Shown here: piece by piece, positions 1 through 9,356 of the stretch | Layout: every line of letters starts with the position of its first letter | Position numbering within the stretch: position 1 is the first letter of the stretch | NCBI RefSeq assembly: GCF_019602855.1 | Contig: NZ_CP080766.1 | Coordinates: 992,001 to 1,056,000 of the forward strand | DNA from: Cupriavidus pinatubonensis | Lineage (GTDB): Bacteria > Pseudomonadota > Gammaproteobacteria > Burkholderiales > Burkholderiaceae | Reading direction: 5' to 3' | Length of the DNA: 64,000 nt | Translations under genes and position numbers: made by a program | Notes under the pieces: generated by a model | Told to the model about the DNA's origin: nothing | What the model saw: only the letters and a program-made list of their open reading frames with translations | Databases searched by the model: none

Positions 1-229
1 TCGCATAGGTGCGACCCTGGACCTGGCTGAGCAGACGTTTTTCGTCCTGCCCAAGAAAGGAAAGCGCGTCGACCTTCGAGAGCGCATCGGGCAGGAACTT
101 CTTCGAATAATCGAAGCTTCGACCGCGAATCACATCGCGGTCGATATCCCAGCGCACGCGCTTGGACGCAGCGATGCACTTGGCGTAGCGGTTGATAGTC
201 GCACCATCGAATTCGGTCATGATTTCCAT
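1..229 (-). CDS. Ferritin-like protein, N-terminal part (cut by window edge)
   Basis: The reverse strand reads as an open frame from an ATG at 229 to the window edge, giving the first 76 residues. It starts MEIMTEFDGA and contains LLSQVQGRTYA near the edge. A second ATG lies at 220. The first is preferred because an AGGAGA sits about nine bases upstream. The text resembles the N-terminus of uncharacterised ferritin-like (possibly di-iron) proteins of Cupriavidus and Ralstonia, but the metal-binding helices would lie outside the window. This family call is from memory of the sequence pattern and is only moderately secure. Confidence 0.55.
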   Translation of the reverse strand, partial: MEIMTEFDGATINRYAKCIAASKRVRWDIDRDVIRGRSFDYSKKFLPDALSKVDALSFLGQDEKRLLSQVQGRTYA

Positions 230-652
230 TTGGCACATCTCCTTCCATATCTCACACACCCCGTGGCGGCCGTGGGCGTCAACCGTCTTCCCACCCGCAC
301 GGATCAAACGCCGGGCTGTCCGGCATCCTGCGACGGTAGTACTCGCCTTTCGCAGCGCTTCGAAGGGGAAGTCCACGTTGGAAATGCAGCACCATCACGC
401 TTCCGACTATCGGCGCCTGACGTCATGAATCCGTGATCAGGGGTCGGGTCCGCGTAAAAACGCCGTAAAAAATGCTCATGCAGTTGGGCTCGTGCCTCAG
501 CGCAACGAGGCACGGACATCTGGCCTGACCGGGACGCTTCAATCGGCGCCGTAGAAAGTGACCCATGAAATACGGCGCTGCCGCAGGGGCGCATGAAAGT
601 TGCGCCGGGCGGTCTAGACTCTTTGAGAGCAACGCTTCACCTCACGAACGAC
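230..652. other. Intergenic region between divergent genes
   Basis: About 420 bases separate the ferritin-like gene (minus) from the large regulator (plus). Both promoters should lie here. Short frames on both strands show no recognisable protein and no good ribosome-binding site. No repeat or RNA gene was seen. Confidence 0.5.
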
Positions 653-3600
653 ATGACCCGGCTCAAGATCAACGTTCTCGGCGGCCTGCAGATCCGGCTG
701 GCCGGGCAACAGGGATCGCCGGCTTTTCCCACCCGGAAAAGCAAGGCCATCCTGGTCTACCTCGCCTTGTCGCCGGGCATGCTGCGGTCGCGAGCGCAAC
801 TGGCAAGTGTGTTCTGGGAGCGCAGCGCGGAAGAGCAGGCAAGAGCGAGCCTGCGCCAGACGCTCTCGAGCTTGCGCCGGATCCTGCCGAACGCGCCGCC
901 ACTCCTGCGCGCGGAGTCTGATGCCGTCTGGCTCGACGAGCCCTCCGTGGAAGTCGACGCGCTGCAATTCCGGCGCCTTGCAACTGACCGGTCTGCGGCT
1001 TCCCTGGCAAACGCGGTGGCACTCTACCGGGGCGTCCTGCTCGATGGCTTCGGTCTTCGTGAAGAACCGTTCGAGCAGTGGATGACCCTTGAGCGCCGCT
1101 GGTTTCATGAACGTGCCGTGGACGTGTTGACCGAGCTTGCCGGCCACTATGAACGATCTGGCGAGATGGACCACGCCATTGCTGCCGCAAGCAGAGTATT
1201 GACCCTTGACCCGACCCTCGAATGGGCTCATGCGGTGCTCATGAAACTCTATGCGAGGACGGGACACCGCAACGCTGCCGTTCGCCAATACCAGGAATGC
1301 GTACGCGCCCTCAATATTGAACTCGGGATTGCCCCGGCGGAGAGCACGCAGCGGCTGGCCGCTCAGATCCAGCGGGATGCGGATCGCGAGCCTGCAGGTT
1401 CGGCCGTGGTGATCCAGAATCTGGACACGCAGACAGCGAGTGCGTCGCGCACTGGCTACGAGGCAGGCAACGCAACGATCTTGCCAGCGGAGCGAAAGCA
1501 CCTGAGTGTGCTGTGCGCCCGCGTGCGCCAGCCAGTCAGCGTGACGGATCACGAAACGGCACTGGAGCGCGTCGACGCCGTGCTGAAAGCGATGGCCGAT
1601 GCCGTTCAGCGATTCGGCGGCCTGGTCACCCAGGTCAGGAGCGATGGTGTGACTGCCCTGTTTGGCGCCCCTGTCGCGCAGGAAGAGCATGCGGTAGAAG
1701 CCTGCTATGCCGCGCTGGCGATGCGCGAGCGCATCTCGGAGCTGATTGGCCGGTCCCTGGAGGTGCGCATTGGCGTACATTCCGGCGAAGCTGTCGTTCG
1801 CGCGATTGGGGAAGGCGGGTCGCAGCACTATGACGCACTCGGCGCCGTTCCGCAGGTCGCGAATCAGATCGATGTCGCGCTCGCTGCCGGAGAAATCGGC
1901 GTCAGCGCCGACACCGTCCGGTGTGCCGAAGGTTTCATCCAGCTATCGGACGATCGTGCGAGACCGCTCCCCGGTGCGGCGCCTCCCATCGATATCTTCC
2001 TGTTGCGCACAAAGTCCGATTTGCGCCTGCGCTGGAATGCCCGCGCGGTGCGCGGCCTCACGCAATTGGTCGGTCGTGACGCGGAGATGTCTGCTTTGCG
2101 GGGAATGCTGGGGCGCGCCGGACGCGGCGCAGGCCAGGTATGCGCAATCGTCGGGGATCCCGGCGTCGGAAAGTCCCGCCTCGTGCATGAGTTCGTCAAC
2201 TCGGAACAGGCGGCCGGGTGGACCATAGTCGAGACAGGCGCGACATCGCGCGACACGAGGGCGATCTACCTTCCGCTAGCCAATTTGCTCCGGACATGGT
2301 TCCGGATCGCGGCCCGCGACTCCCTGGACGAGGCAGCCGGCAAGCTTCGTCGCGGCGTCGAGGCGGTCGACCCCGCGCTCGCGTCGGCCTGTCCCGCATT
2401 GTCCGCCATGCTGGACTTGCCTCCGGATGATCCGCAATGGGACATGGCGAGTCCACCGCAAAAACGCAAGCTGACGCTCGAAGCGGTTGCAGCTTTCGTG
2501 ATTTGTGCGAGTCACACCCATCCATTGATACTCGTTGTCGAGGACCTGCATTGGATCGATGAGGGCACGCAGGCGGTTCTCGATCATCTCGTCGACTTTA
2601 TCGGTGCATCACGCATCCTGCTTCTCGTGACCCATCGCCCCGAGTATCGGCACACATGGTTCGGAAAGAGCTATTTTACGCAGCTTCACGTTGATAACCT
2701 CGACGCCGAAAGCGCGAAGGTGCTGCTGCAGATGCTCCTCGGCGACGCCAGCGAGCTTTCCACCCTGAGGCGTCGCCTGATCGAGCGTACGGGGTGCACG
2801 CCGCTCTTCCTGGAGGAGTCCGTTCGCGCGCTTGCAGACACGGGCGCACTGGTTGGCCGGAAAGGCGCATATCAAATGGCGCGGACGATCGACACGCCCG
2901 ACATTCCATCAACGGTGCATGCCGTGCTCGCTTCGCGGATCGATCGCCTGCCGGCGGAGGAGAAGTCGCTGATGCAAATGGCGGCCGTGATTGGTCAAGA
3001 GTTCTCCGTCGATGTGCTGCAGCCGATCGCCGATCTGGACCGCGAACGGCTGCTCGATCTGCTCACTAATCTGCAAGCAGCGGAGTTTTTGTATCAGACC
3101 CAGCGTTTGCCGCATCAGCAATACACCTTCAAGCACGCGCTCACGCACCGCGTCGCCTATGCAAGCGTGCTCAAGGAGCGAAGGCGCTCCATGCATATAC
3201 GGCTCGTGGATGTCATCGAGCAACTTTACGCGCAACGTCTTGACGAGCATGTTGAACGCCTCGCGCATCACGCCATTGCCGGCGAGCTGTGGGACAAGGC
3301 CATCCATTACCTCTACCAGTCTGCCGGCAAGGCGCTCCAGCGGTTCTCCTACCAGCAGGCGCTTGATCACCTGATCCAGGGACTCGGGATCATCGGTACG
3401 CTATCTCCTTCTCCTGCGCTGCTAAGGCAAGAGCTCGAATATCAAAAGGTACTCGGCGTGACCATGATGGCGGCGAAGGGGTGGGCGGCAAAGGAAGTCC
3501 TCGACGCCTATACGCAGGCCAGAACGCTCTGCGAGGCGCTTGGCGACAAGGGCGAGCTGTTCACCGCACTGCGGGGCGAAGGGCAGTACCGAATGATCCG

Positions 3601-4594
3601 TGGCGAATCGGAGATCGCCCGTGAACTTGGCAATCGATGCATCGCTCTGACCGCGGATTCCCATGACCACGGGATGCAGATCGAGACGCATCACCTGTTC
3701 TGGACCAACAGCTTTTTCATGGGCGAGTATGCGACGTCGGAGTTTCACAGCAGCAAAGGAATAGCGCTTTACGAGCGGGAGCGGGACCATGCGCTGACAT
3801 TCAAGTACTCCGGACATGATCCTGGCGTGTGCTGCCGATGCTTCACCGCGTTGGCTGTGTGTTTGCGCGGATACCCCGACAAAGCACTGTCGGTTTGCCA
3901 CGAGGCGTTGGGACTCGCGCAGGATCTCGCTCATCCGCTGACTACGGCACTGGCGTACTGGGCCTGCAGCTTCGCGCATATCCTGCGCGGCGAGCCGGAG
4001 CAGGCGAAGCACTGGGCTGAGCGGGAGATTTCAATCTGCGATGAGTACATGTTGCCCCTGCTGCTGTCGCAAGGCCAATTTCAGCTTGGCTGGTCAGTGG
4101 CACAGACCGGCGACCTCGACGAAGGGATCGAGCGGATGCGGGAGGGCATCTCGGCAATCAGTGCGACCGGTGCAGAAATGGGGCTGCCCTTCTTCAATGC
4201 GCTGCTGGGCGAAGCGCTGGGCCGCGCAGGCAAGCCGGAGGCAGGGCTTGCAGAGATCGAACGTGCGCTTGCGATTGTCAACCAGCGCGGCGGACGCTTC
4301 CAGCTATCGGAAATCTTGCGTCTGAAAGCCGAACTGCTCGCAACCGGGGACTTTGCACAACAAGACGAAATACTCGCGATCCTCCTTGAGGCGATCGCGA
4401 TTGCACAAAGACAGGGTGCAAGTCTGCCCGCGCTTCGCGCGGCGTTGAGCCTCGCCCGCCAGCTGGCAGCAACCGGCGACATGCGGAATGCATACGCCGT
4501 GTTGCAGCCTGCCTGCGACAGCATCATGGAGGGCGGCAACCTCGCCGATATAGGTACGGCGCGAAGGCTCCTCGCTGAGATCAAACAGCGCTAG
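653..4594 (+). CDS. Large BTAD / degenerate nucleotide cyclase / AAA ATPase / TPR regulator
   Basis: A 1,313-residue multidomain protein, probably a cytoplasmic transcriptional regulator of the SARP/MalT-like (STAND) type. Residues 1-95 resemble a SARP winged helix and 95-245 a BTAD domain. About 279-422 is class III cyclase-like, about 490-760 an AAA module with Walker A GDPGVGKS (near 500) and Walker B VVEDLHWID (near 627), and the rest is TPR-like helices. There is no C-terminal LuxR helix-turn-helix, so DNA binding would be N-terminal. In the cyclase-like part the usual first metal Asp (FAD motif) is replaced (LCARVRQ), while SDGVTALFG keeps the second, so catalysis is doubtful. ATG 653 is preferred because it begins the SARP fold directly. 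An in-frame ATG at 593 would add 20 residues. No obvious target is adjacent; the divergent ferritin-like gene and the downstream amino-acid genes are candidates. Confidence 0.85.
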   Translation: MTRLKINVLGGLQIRLAGQQGSPAFPTRKSKAILVYLALSPGMLRSRAQLASVFWERSAEEQARASLRQTLSSLRRILPNAPPLLRAESDAVWLDEPSVEVDALQFRRLATDRSAASLANAVALYRGVLLDGFGLREEPFEQWMTLERRWFHERAVDVLTELAGHYERSGEMDHAIAAASRVLTLDPTLEWAHAVLMKLYARTGHRNAAVRQYQECVRALNIELGIAPAESTQRLAAQIQRDADREPAGSAVVIQNLDTQTASASRTGYEAGNATILPAERKHLSVLCARVRQPVSVTDHETALERVDAVLKAMADAVQRFGGLVTQVRSDGVTALFGAPVAQEEHAVEACYAALAMRERISELIGRSLEVRIGVHSGEAVVRAIGEGGSQHYDALGAVPQVANQIDVALAAGEIGVSADTVRCAEGFIQLSDDRARPLPGAAPPIDIFLLRTKSDLRLRWNARAVRGLTQLVGRDAEMSALRGMLGRAGRGAGQVCAIVGDPGVGKSRLVHEFVNSEQAAGWTIVETGATSRDTRAIYLPLANLLRTWFRIAARDSLDEAAGKLRRGVEAVDPALASACPALSAMLDLPPDDPQWDMASPPQKRKLTLEAVAAFVICASHTHPLILVVEDLHWIDEGTQAVLDHLVDFIGASRILLLVTHRPEYRHTWFGKSYFTQLHVDNLDAESAKVLLQMLLGDASELSTLRRRLIERTGCTPLFLEESVRALADTGALVGRKGAYQMARTIDTPDIPSTVHAVLASRIDRLPAEEKSLMQMAAVIGQEFSVDVLQPIADLDRERLLDLLTNLQAAEFLYQTQRLPHQQYTFKHALTHRVAYASVLKERRRSMHIRLVDVIEQLYAQRLDEHVERLAHHAIAGELWDKAIHYLYQSAGKALQRFSYQQALDHLIQGLGIIGTLSPSPALLRQELEYQKVLGVTMMAAKGWAAKEVLDAYTQARTLCEALGDKGELFTALRGEGQYRMIRGESEIARELGNRCIALTADSHDHGMQIETHHLFWTNSFFMGEYATSEFHSSKGIALYERERDHALTFKYSGHDPGVCCRCFTALAVCLRGYPDKALSVCHEALGLAQDLAHPLTTALAYWACSFAHILRGEPEQAKHWAEREISICDEYMLPLLLSQGQFQLGWSVAQTGDLDEGIERMREGISAISATGAEMGLPFFNALLGEALGRAGKPEAGLAEIERALAIVNQRGGRFQLSEILRLKAELLATGDFAQQDEILAILLEAIAIAQRQGASLPALRAALSLARQLAATGDMRNAYAVLQPACDSIMEGGNLADIGTARRLLAEIKQR

Positions 4595-4618
4595 CTTTCT
4601 CCGTGTGGGGGTGACCGC

Positions 4619-5716
4619 TCAGTTCGGCGCGATGCCGCGCGACAACACCTCGTGCGCCCATGTCACTGCCGCGCGTGCGGGCGCCTGGCGCGTCGACTCC
4701 ACGCGCTGCGCCAGTCCGAGTACACGATCGCGGATACCAGCGACTTCGTCGCGCAGGGCGGAATCGTCGACGCCACCGAGGTATTCCCGCGCGCAACTTA
4801 CGATGCCGCCGGCATTGATCAAGAAATCGGGCGCATAGAAGACGCCGCGCTGATGCAGGGTGTCGCCCTCGGCCAGCGCGGCAAGTTGGTTGTTTGCGCC
4901 GCCGGCGATGATCTGGAAGCGGCAGTTTTCGGCCACGGCCGCGGTGATGACGGCACCCAGCGCGCAGGGCGCGAATATGTCGGCATCCACTGCCGTAATG
5001 GCTTCCGGCGATACGACGCGTGCGCCAAATTGCTGTTGCGCCCGCGTCGTGCGCCCTGCGTCGATATCGGCCACGGTCAGGATGGCGCCCGCTTCATGGA
5101 GGCGGCGGCAGAGTTCCCAGCCTACCGACCCCAGACCCTGAACCGCCACAGACAGGCCGGTGAGCGACTTGCGGTCCAGACGGTACTGCGCCGCCGCTTG
5201 AATACCGACGAACACGCCGTAAGCCGTCCACGGCGAAGGGTTGCCACCGAATCCGCCGTCGCGCGGCATGCCGCTGACATAGCGGGTCTCGGCCTGGACA
5301 GCGCGCATGTCGTCCACCGTCGTACCCACATCTTCAGCCGTGATATAGCTGCCGCGCAGTGACTCGACCATGCGGCCGAAAGCGCGGAAGAGTTGTTCGC
5401 GGTCTGTCTGCGCAGGCGAGCGCAGGATCACCGCCTTGCCGCCGCCGAACGGGAGCCCGGCGAGGGCGTTCTTGTAGGCCATGCCCTGCGACAGGCGCAG
5501 GGCGTCGGACAGCGCCTCGGTCTCGGCTGCATAGGTCCAGTACCGGCAGCCGCCGAAGGCAGGACCGAGTCTGGTGTTGTAGATCGCGATGATGGCCTGC
5601 AGGCCGGATTCCGGATCGGTGGCGAGCGTCACGCGCTCGTGAGACAGGCCTTCGCCGGTGCCGAACAGGCGGACAGCGGCCGCTGCGTGGGTACAGTCGT
5701 TCAACTTCTTCTCCAT
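4619..5716 (-). CDS. Leu/Glu/Phe/Val dehydrogenase family protein
   Basis: A 365-residue NAD-dependent amino-acid dehydrogenase, matching the length of leucine/valine dehydrogenases. These oxidatively deaminate branched or aromatic amino acids to 2-oxo acids and ammonia. The N-terminal half carries the substrate-domain motif LPFGGGKAVI with the catalytic-type lysine, and NPSPWTAYGV follows. The Rossmann fold shows VQGLGSVGWELC. ATG 5716 (MEKKLND) is chosen; an in-frame GTG at 5758 has no better ribosome site. An amino-acid permease gene lies immediately upstream on the same strand (about 200 bases away), suggesting uptake plus deamination. It is convergent with the large regulator. Exact substrate cannot be read from sequence. 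Confidence 0.88.
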   Translation of the reverse strand: MEKKLNDCTHAAAAVRLFGTGEGLSHERVTLATDPESGLQAIIAIYNTRLGPAFGGCRYWTYAAETEALSDALRLSQGMAYKNALAGLPFGGGKAVILRSPAQTDREQLFRAFGRMVESLRGSYITAEDVGTTVDDMRAVQAETRYVSGMPRDGGFGGNPSPWTAYGVFVGIQAAAQYRLDRKSLTGLSVAVQGLGSVGWELCRRLHEAGAILTVADIDAGRTTRAQQQFGARVVSPEAITAVDADIFAPCALGAVITAAVAENCRFQIIAGGANNQLAALAEGDTLHQRGVFYAPDFLINAGGIVSCAREYLGGVDDSALRDEVAGIRDRVLGLAQRVESTRQAPARAAVTWAHEVLSRGIAPN

Positions 5717-5924
5717 GACGTGGGGAATGCAAAGCTGTAGCTCTGCCTTCCTTGGCACACCGCCTGGGTCGCAGTGCGGTGCGGCTTTGACAGGGCGCGG
5801 AGCCCCATCGCGTCCGGCGCGGGCGATCGTGTCGCGCCAGCGCCGGGTTGGCGTCCTACCGGGATTCCATCGTTGCCAGGCAAACGGTGGCGTCCATGTG
5901 TGCGCTTACAGGTGGCCCCGCGCG

Positions 5925-7322
5925 CTACCTGCTGCCTTCGTGTAGCACCGCATTGCGGCGCGCGTACAGGAAGTAGACCGATAGTCCGATCGCCAGCCAG
6001 GTGAGAAATGCGATCCAGGTCAGCGCTTGAAGGTGTGCCATCAGAAACAGGCAGAAGCCCACCGATAGCAGCGGAACCACCGGCACGCCGGGGCATCGGA
6101 AGGCCCTATGCAGTTCGGGACGGATCCGGCGAAGCACCAGCACCGCGATCGAAATCAGCGTGAAGGCGGAGAGCGTGCCGATATTGATCAACTCGGCCAG
6201 CACATTGAGCGGCACGAATGCGGCGATCATCGCGAATACGATACCGACAGTCCAGGTGGCAAAGAATGGCGTGGCGTGTACCGGGTGTACTGACGACAGC
6301 CTGGCGGGCAACAGGCCGTCGCGCGACATGGCAAAGATGACGCGAGTCTGGCCAAAGGTCATGACCAGGATCACAGTGGTCATGCCGAGAATCGCGCCCA
6401 GGTCGACAAAGCCGGCCACCCAGTTCTGTCCCGCGTACTGCAGAACCAGCGACACCGGATGGTCGATGCCGGCGAACTTGGCGAAGGGAACGACGCCGGT
6501 CATGATGGCCGCGACAATCACGTATAGCACTGTGCAGACCGCCAGCGAGCCGATGATGCCGACCGGCAGGTCGCGGTGCGGATTGCGTACTTCCTCGGCG
6601 GCCGACGTCACCGCGTCGAAGCCGATGAAGGCGAAGAACACCAGCGCTGCAGCATTGAAGATGCCGGATACCCCGAACGGCGCGAATGGCTGCCAGTTGG
6701 CCGGTTTGACGTGCCAGACGCCGACTGCGATGAACAACACGACCACTGCAACCTTGATCGCCACCATCACGTTGTTGAGGCGCGCCGACTCACGCACGCC
6801 GCAGGACACCACCCACGTGGTAATCAGCATGATCAGGAAGGCCGGCAGGTTGAACAAGGTCTGCACGCCCGGCACTGCGCCTGGAGCTGCTGTCAGCGCC
6901 GCCGGCAAATGCAGGCCGAAACCTGCGGCCAACGACTGGAAGTATCCCGACCAGCCCACTGACACCGCCGAGGTAGCGAGGCCGTATTCGAGCAGAAGAT
7001 CCCAGCCGATCATCCACGCGATGATTTCGCCCAGCGTCGCATAGCTATAGGTGTAGATCGATCCCGACACAGGGATGGCGGAGGCGAACTCGGCATAGCA
7101 CAGTGCGGCGAAGCCGCAGGCCATGGCGGCAATGACGAAAGATATGGTGAGTGCGGGACCGGCGGTCAAGGCGCCCGTTCCGGTAAGCACAAAAATGCCG
7201 GTCCCGATGATGGCACCGATGCCCATCAGTACAAGGTCCACCGGACCCAGGACCTTCTTCAGGCCGCCAACGTGGCTGTTCACCAGCATGGCGTCAATGT
7301 CTTTGGTTCGAAACAAGCTCAT
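5925..7322 (-). CDS. APC-family amino acid permease
   Basis: A 465-residue inner-membrane transporter of the amino acid/polyamine/organocation superfamily. About twelve hydrophobic segments are visible. The N-terminus reads GVGAIIGTGIFVLTG-like (LMGIGAIIGTGIFVLTG), the hallmark of the first APC helix, and GFDAVTSAAEEVRNP follows in the middle, typical of the cationic amino-acid (CAT/YfnA-like) subgroup. ATG 7322 is preceded by GGAGACACC at good spacing. It probably forms a unit with the downstream Leu/Glu-type dehydrogenase. Substrate specificity is inferred only at family level. Confidence 0.9.
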   Translation of the reverse strand: MSLFRTKDIDAMLVNSHVGGLKKVLGPVDLVLMGIGAIIGTGIFVLTGTGALTAGPALTISFVIAAMACGFAALCYAEFASAIPVSGSIYTYSYATLGEIIAWMIGWDLLLEYGLATSAVSVGWSGYFQSLAAGFGLHLPAALTAAPGAVPGVQTLFNLPAFLIMLITTWVVSCGVRESARLNNVMVAIKVAVVVLFIAVGVWHVKPANWQPFAPFGVSGIFNAAALVFFAFIGFDAVTSAAEEVRNPHRDLPVGIIGSLAVCTVLYVIVAAIMTGVVPFAKFAGIDHPVSLVLQYAGQNWVAGFVDLGAILGMTTVILVMTFGQTRVIFAMSRDGLLPARLSSVHPVHATPFFATWTVGIVFAMIAAFVPLNVLAELINIGTLSAFTLISIAVLVLRRIRPELHRAFRCPGVPVVPLLSVGFCLFLMAHLQALTWIAFLTWLAIGLSVYFLYARRNAVLHEGSR

Positions 7323-8201
7323 ATAGGTGTCTCCTGCATGTGCTGCCGCACGATCGCACTGCCCGCGCCGGAGATGGCCACGGGTCATGCGGGTGTGACG
7401 GCATCCGGGCAGCGTGCTGCCGGGGTCGACGGCACGCTTGCCGGCACGCGGGTAGCGCACCGGTCCCGGTAGTTGTTGGAATTTATCCAGACCGCGATTT
7501 GAGAACCGCGGCCAGCCTGATTGCGTCAGACCTATTGCTGGGTCAATGGCTGCGAACAGGTGGTGTTCCTTCTTTTGTTCGGAGGAGTGTAGGAAGCGCC
7601 CTCGTCATCGTAAAATCAAAAATTCCGACACCTGATATCCGGGAAACAGATAGCGCAAAAGTGGTCACGGCCGAGTCTCTGGACGCCCATTTTCACCGTC
7701 ATTCTTTTGTTGATGGAGCCGCCTCCACCGCGCGCAATCCAGTTGCCAGCCATGGTGGCGGTGCGCGCAACGATGATGGTCTCGTTGTTAGGGAGATCGA
7801 CCTGCTCCTTCCATTTCATGGTGGTATCGCCGCATCCAGAAATAGGAAGCATGAACAACGCCAAAAGGAAGCTCCAAGAGAAAGACGCGCGTATCGAACC
7901 AAACGTATTGATTATCGAACCGCCCATAATCGCCGCCACAAGCTAAACCGATTTGCTGGAAGAGGACAATTTAGCAACGAAACTCGCACGTCCGCGTTGC
8001 GCGAAGGGGGTGTCATAGCGCAACAACACTGCGGTCCACCACGAAGGAATTGCGCCTGCGTTGCAAAACTCTTGACTCCGAATCGCTGCCCTGCACGGTC
8101 GAGCCCCGCAGTGTCGGCGAAATGATGGTGTAACGGGCTTCTCTCCTGGCCCCGTCAGCCGCCAGCGAACCAGCCGCTGCCGCGGACTCAGCGCACCATC
8201 G
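7323..8201. other. Long low-coding intergenic region
   Basis: Almost 900 bases between the permease start and the next convincing gene. It should hold the permease promoter. The only protein-like text is a 107-residue lipoprotein-like frame (described separately). The rest shows no convincing coding, RNA or repeat signal. Confidence 0.45.
7616..7939 (-). CDS. Short lipoprotein-like hypothetical, possibly a decayed gene
   Basis: A 107-residue frame from a GTG at 7939 (alternative ATG at 7927). It has a hydrophobic stretch FLLALFMLPISGCG whose end matches a lipobox (I-S-G-C), followed by DTTMKWKEQVDLPNN and TIIVARTAT. The MKWKEQV-type text after the lipidated Cys resembles a family of small Burkholderiales lipoproteins of unknown function. 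The last 30 or so residues look random, so the frame may have lost its original C-terminus by deletion or frameshift. No good ribosome site was seen. Treat as a hypothetical protein or pseudogene. Confidence 0.4.
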   Translation of the reverse strand: MAAIMGGSIINTFGSIRASFSWSFLLALFMLPISGCGDTTMKWKEQVDLPNNETIIVARTATMAGNWIARGGGGSINKRMTVKMGVQRLGRDHFCAICFPDIRCRNF

Positions 8202-9239
8202 CTACAACCCCATTGCCCGGCTCAGGAACGCTTTCACGTCGGCCTCTGACTTCTTCCCCTGCTCGGGACTGGCACCGGCTGAGACGCCTCGGCTAATGCA
8301 GCGCTTGTATTCGGCATCCATCGCTTGGACGCTGGCGTATTTCTCGCCGCCCGGCAGGCGGTAATACCTGTCGTGCCGAACGTCGAGGAGAACCTGGGGG
8401 CAATCGCGGAGCGTCGTGGCACCAGGAAAATACTTGAAGTAGGCGCGCGTATTATCGAAATCGTGATAAGCCCCGGGGTAGACGTGCACCACTACCGGCT
8501 GACCATCTCGTTTCATGGTGTCCGCGGCACTGAAGCACGGCTGCGCTGGCGTGTAGTCATCCTTCTCGCCCACAGCCAACATCAACGGTGCGCCACTCAG
8601 CGGGGGTTGCGGAACTTCCCACCAGAGTTGGGTGCATGAGGGGTAGAAACCGATCAATGCGACGAACCGTGCATCGTCGTCAATGACACCCTTACGGAAC
8701 GATTCGAGCACCAGATCCATCGCCACGTGCCCGCCCCGCGAAAACCCGATCTGTCCAATTCGTTGCGGATCGATACGCGGATCCGTACTCAGCAGTTTCA
8801 GGGCAAATAGTGCATCGGCGTCGTTGGCGGCAGGGCTCAGCTGCGACTGGTTATCCATGGTGTTGGCAATCCCGCGCCCGCCAAACGAATCGACCACGAA
8901 CGCTGCCACTCCCATCTGGTTGAACACACGTACCCAGCGGTCGGTGTCCTTGTCCTGTACGCCCGCCGACCCATGGGAGATCACCATGGCGGGAACCCTG
9001 CCTTGGACGTTCTCGGGCAGGTACAGCATGCCCCAGATGGTTGTCGGCTTCGGGTCGTACTTGCGATGGACCAGTTCCCATTTGCTCTTCGGGGTGACGC
9101 TGTTGAAATAGATCCTCCCGGACGGCCTGGACGCGAGGTCGTTGTAGATTTCCTGCGCCAGTGCCGGCAACGAAATTGCTGCGGCGAGGCTGATCGCGAG
9201 CAACTGGCGCAGCAAGCTGGCTTTAAATAGGGGCCTCAT
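8202..9239 (-). CDS. Secreted dienelactone hydrolase-like alpha/beta hydrolase
   Basis: A 345-residue alpha/beta hydrolase with a clear Sec signal peptide (residues 1-29, ending SLPALAQ), so probably periplasmic. The body shows VPAMVISHGSAGVQ for the oxyanion region, the nucleophile elbow GQIGFSRGGHVA with Ser instead of the Cys of classical dienelactone hydrolases, and HVYPGAYHDFD carrying the likely catalytic His. ATG 9239 is chosen because the signal peptide starts there; a TTG at 9257 would add six residues. It stands alone between an intergenic region and the convergent end of the transporter operon. Likely an esterase or lactonase; the substrate is unknown. Confidence 0.8.
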   Translation of the reverse strand: MRPLFKASLLRQLLAISLAAAISLPALAQEIYNDLASRPSGRIYFNSVTPKSKWELVHRKYDPKPTTIWGMLYLPENVQGRVPAMVISHGSAGVQDKDTDRWVRVFNQMGVAAFVVDSFGGRGIANTMDNQSQLSPAANDADALFALKLLSTDPRIDPQRIGQIGFSRGGHVAMDLVLESFRKGVIDDDARFVALIGFYPSCTQLWWEVPQPPLSGAPLMLAVGEKDDYTPAQPCFSAADTMKRDGQPVVVHVYPGAYHDFDNTRAYFKYFPGATTLRDCPQVLLDVRHDRYYRLPGGEKYASVQAMDAEYKRCISRGVSAGASPEQGKKSEADVKAFLSRAMGL

Positions 9240-9356
9240 GGGTTTTCCGCGTGGCAAGGTCGCCCACTCTACCGCAATTGAGGGCGACCGAATGCTCCAA
9301 GCGGATTCATCTGCCGGTTGGATGAACTTGAGCGCTGGATGGCGTTATCGCCCTAA

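Noticed and set aside
614-1828. A 404-codon minus-strand frame inside the large regulator
   Set aside because: Shadow of the plus-strand BTAD/cyclase coding sequence; no family resemblance.
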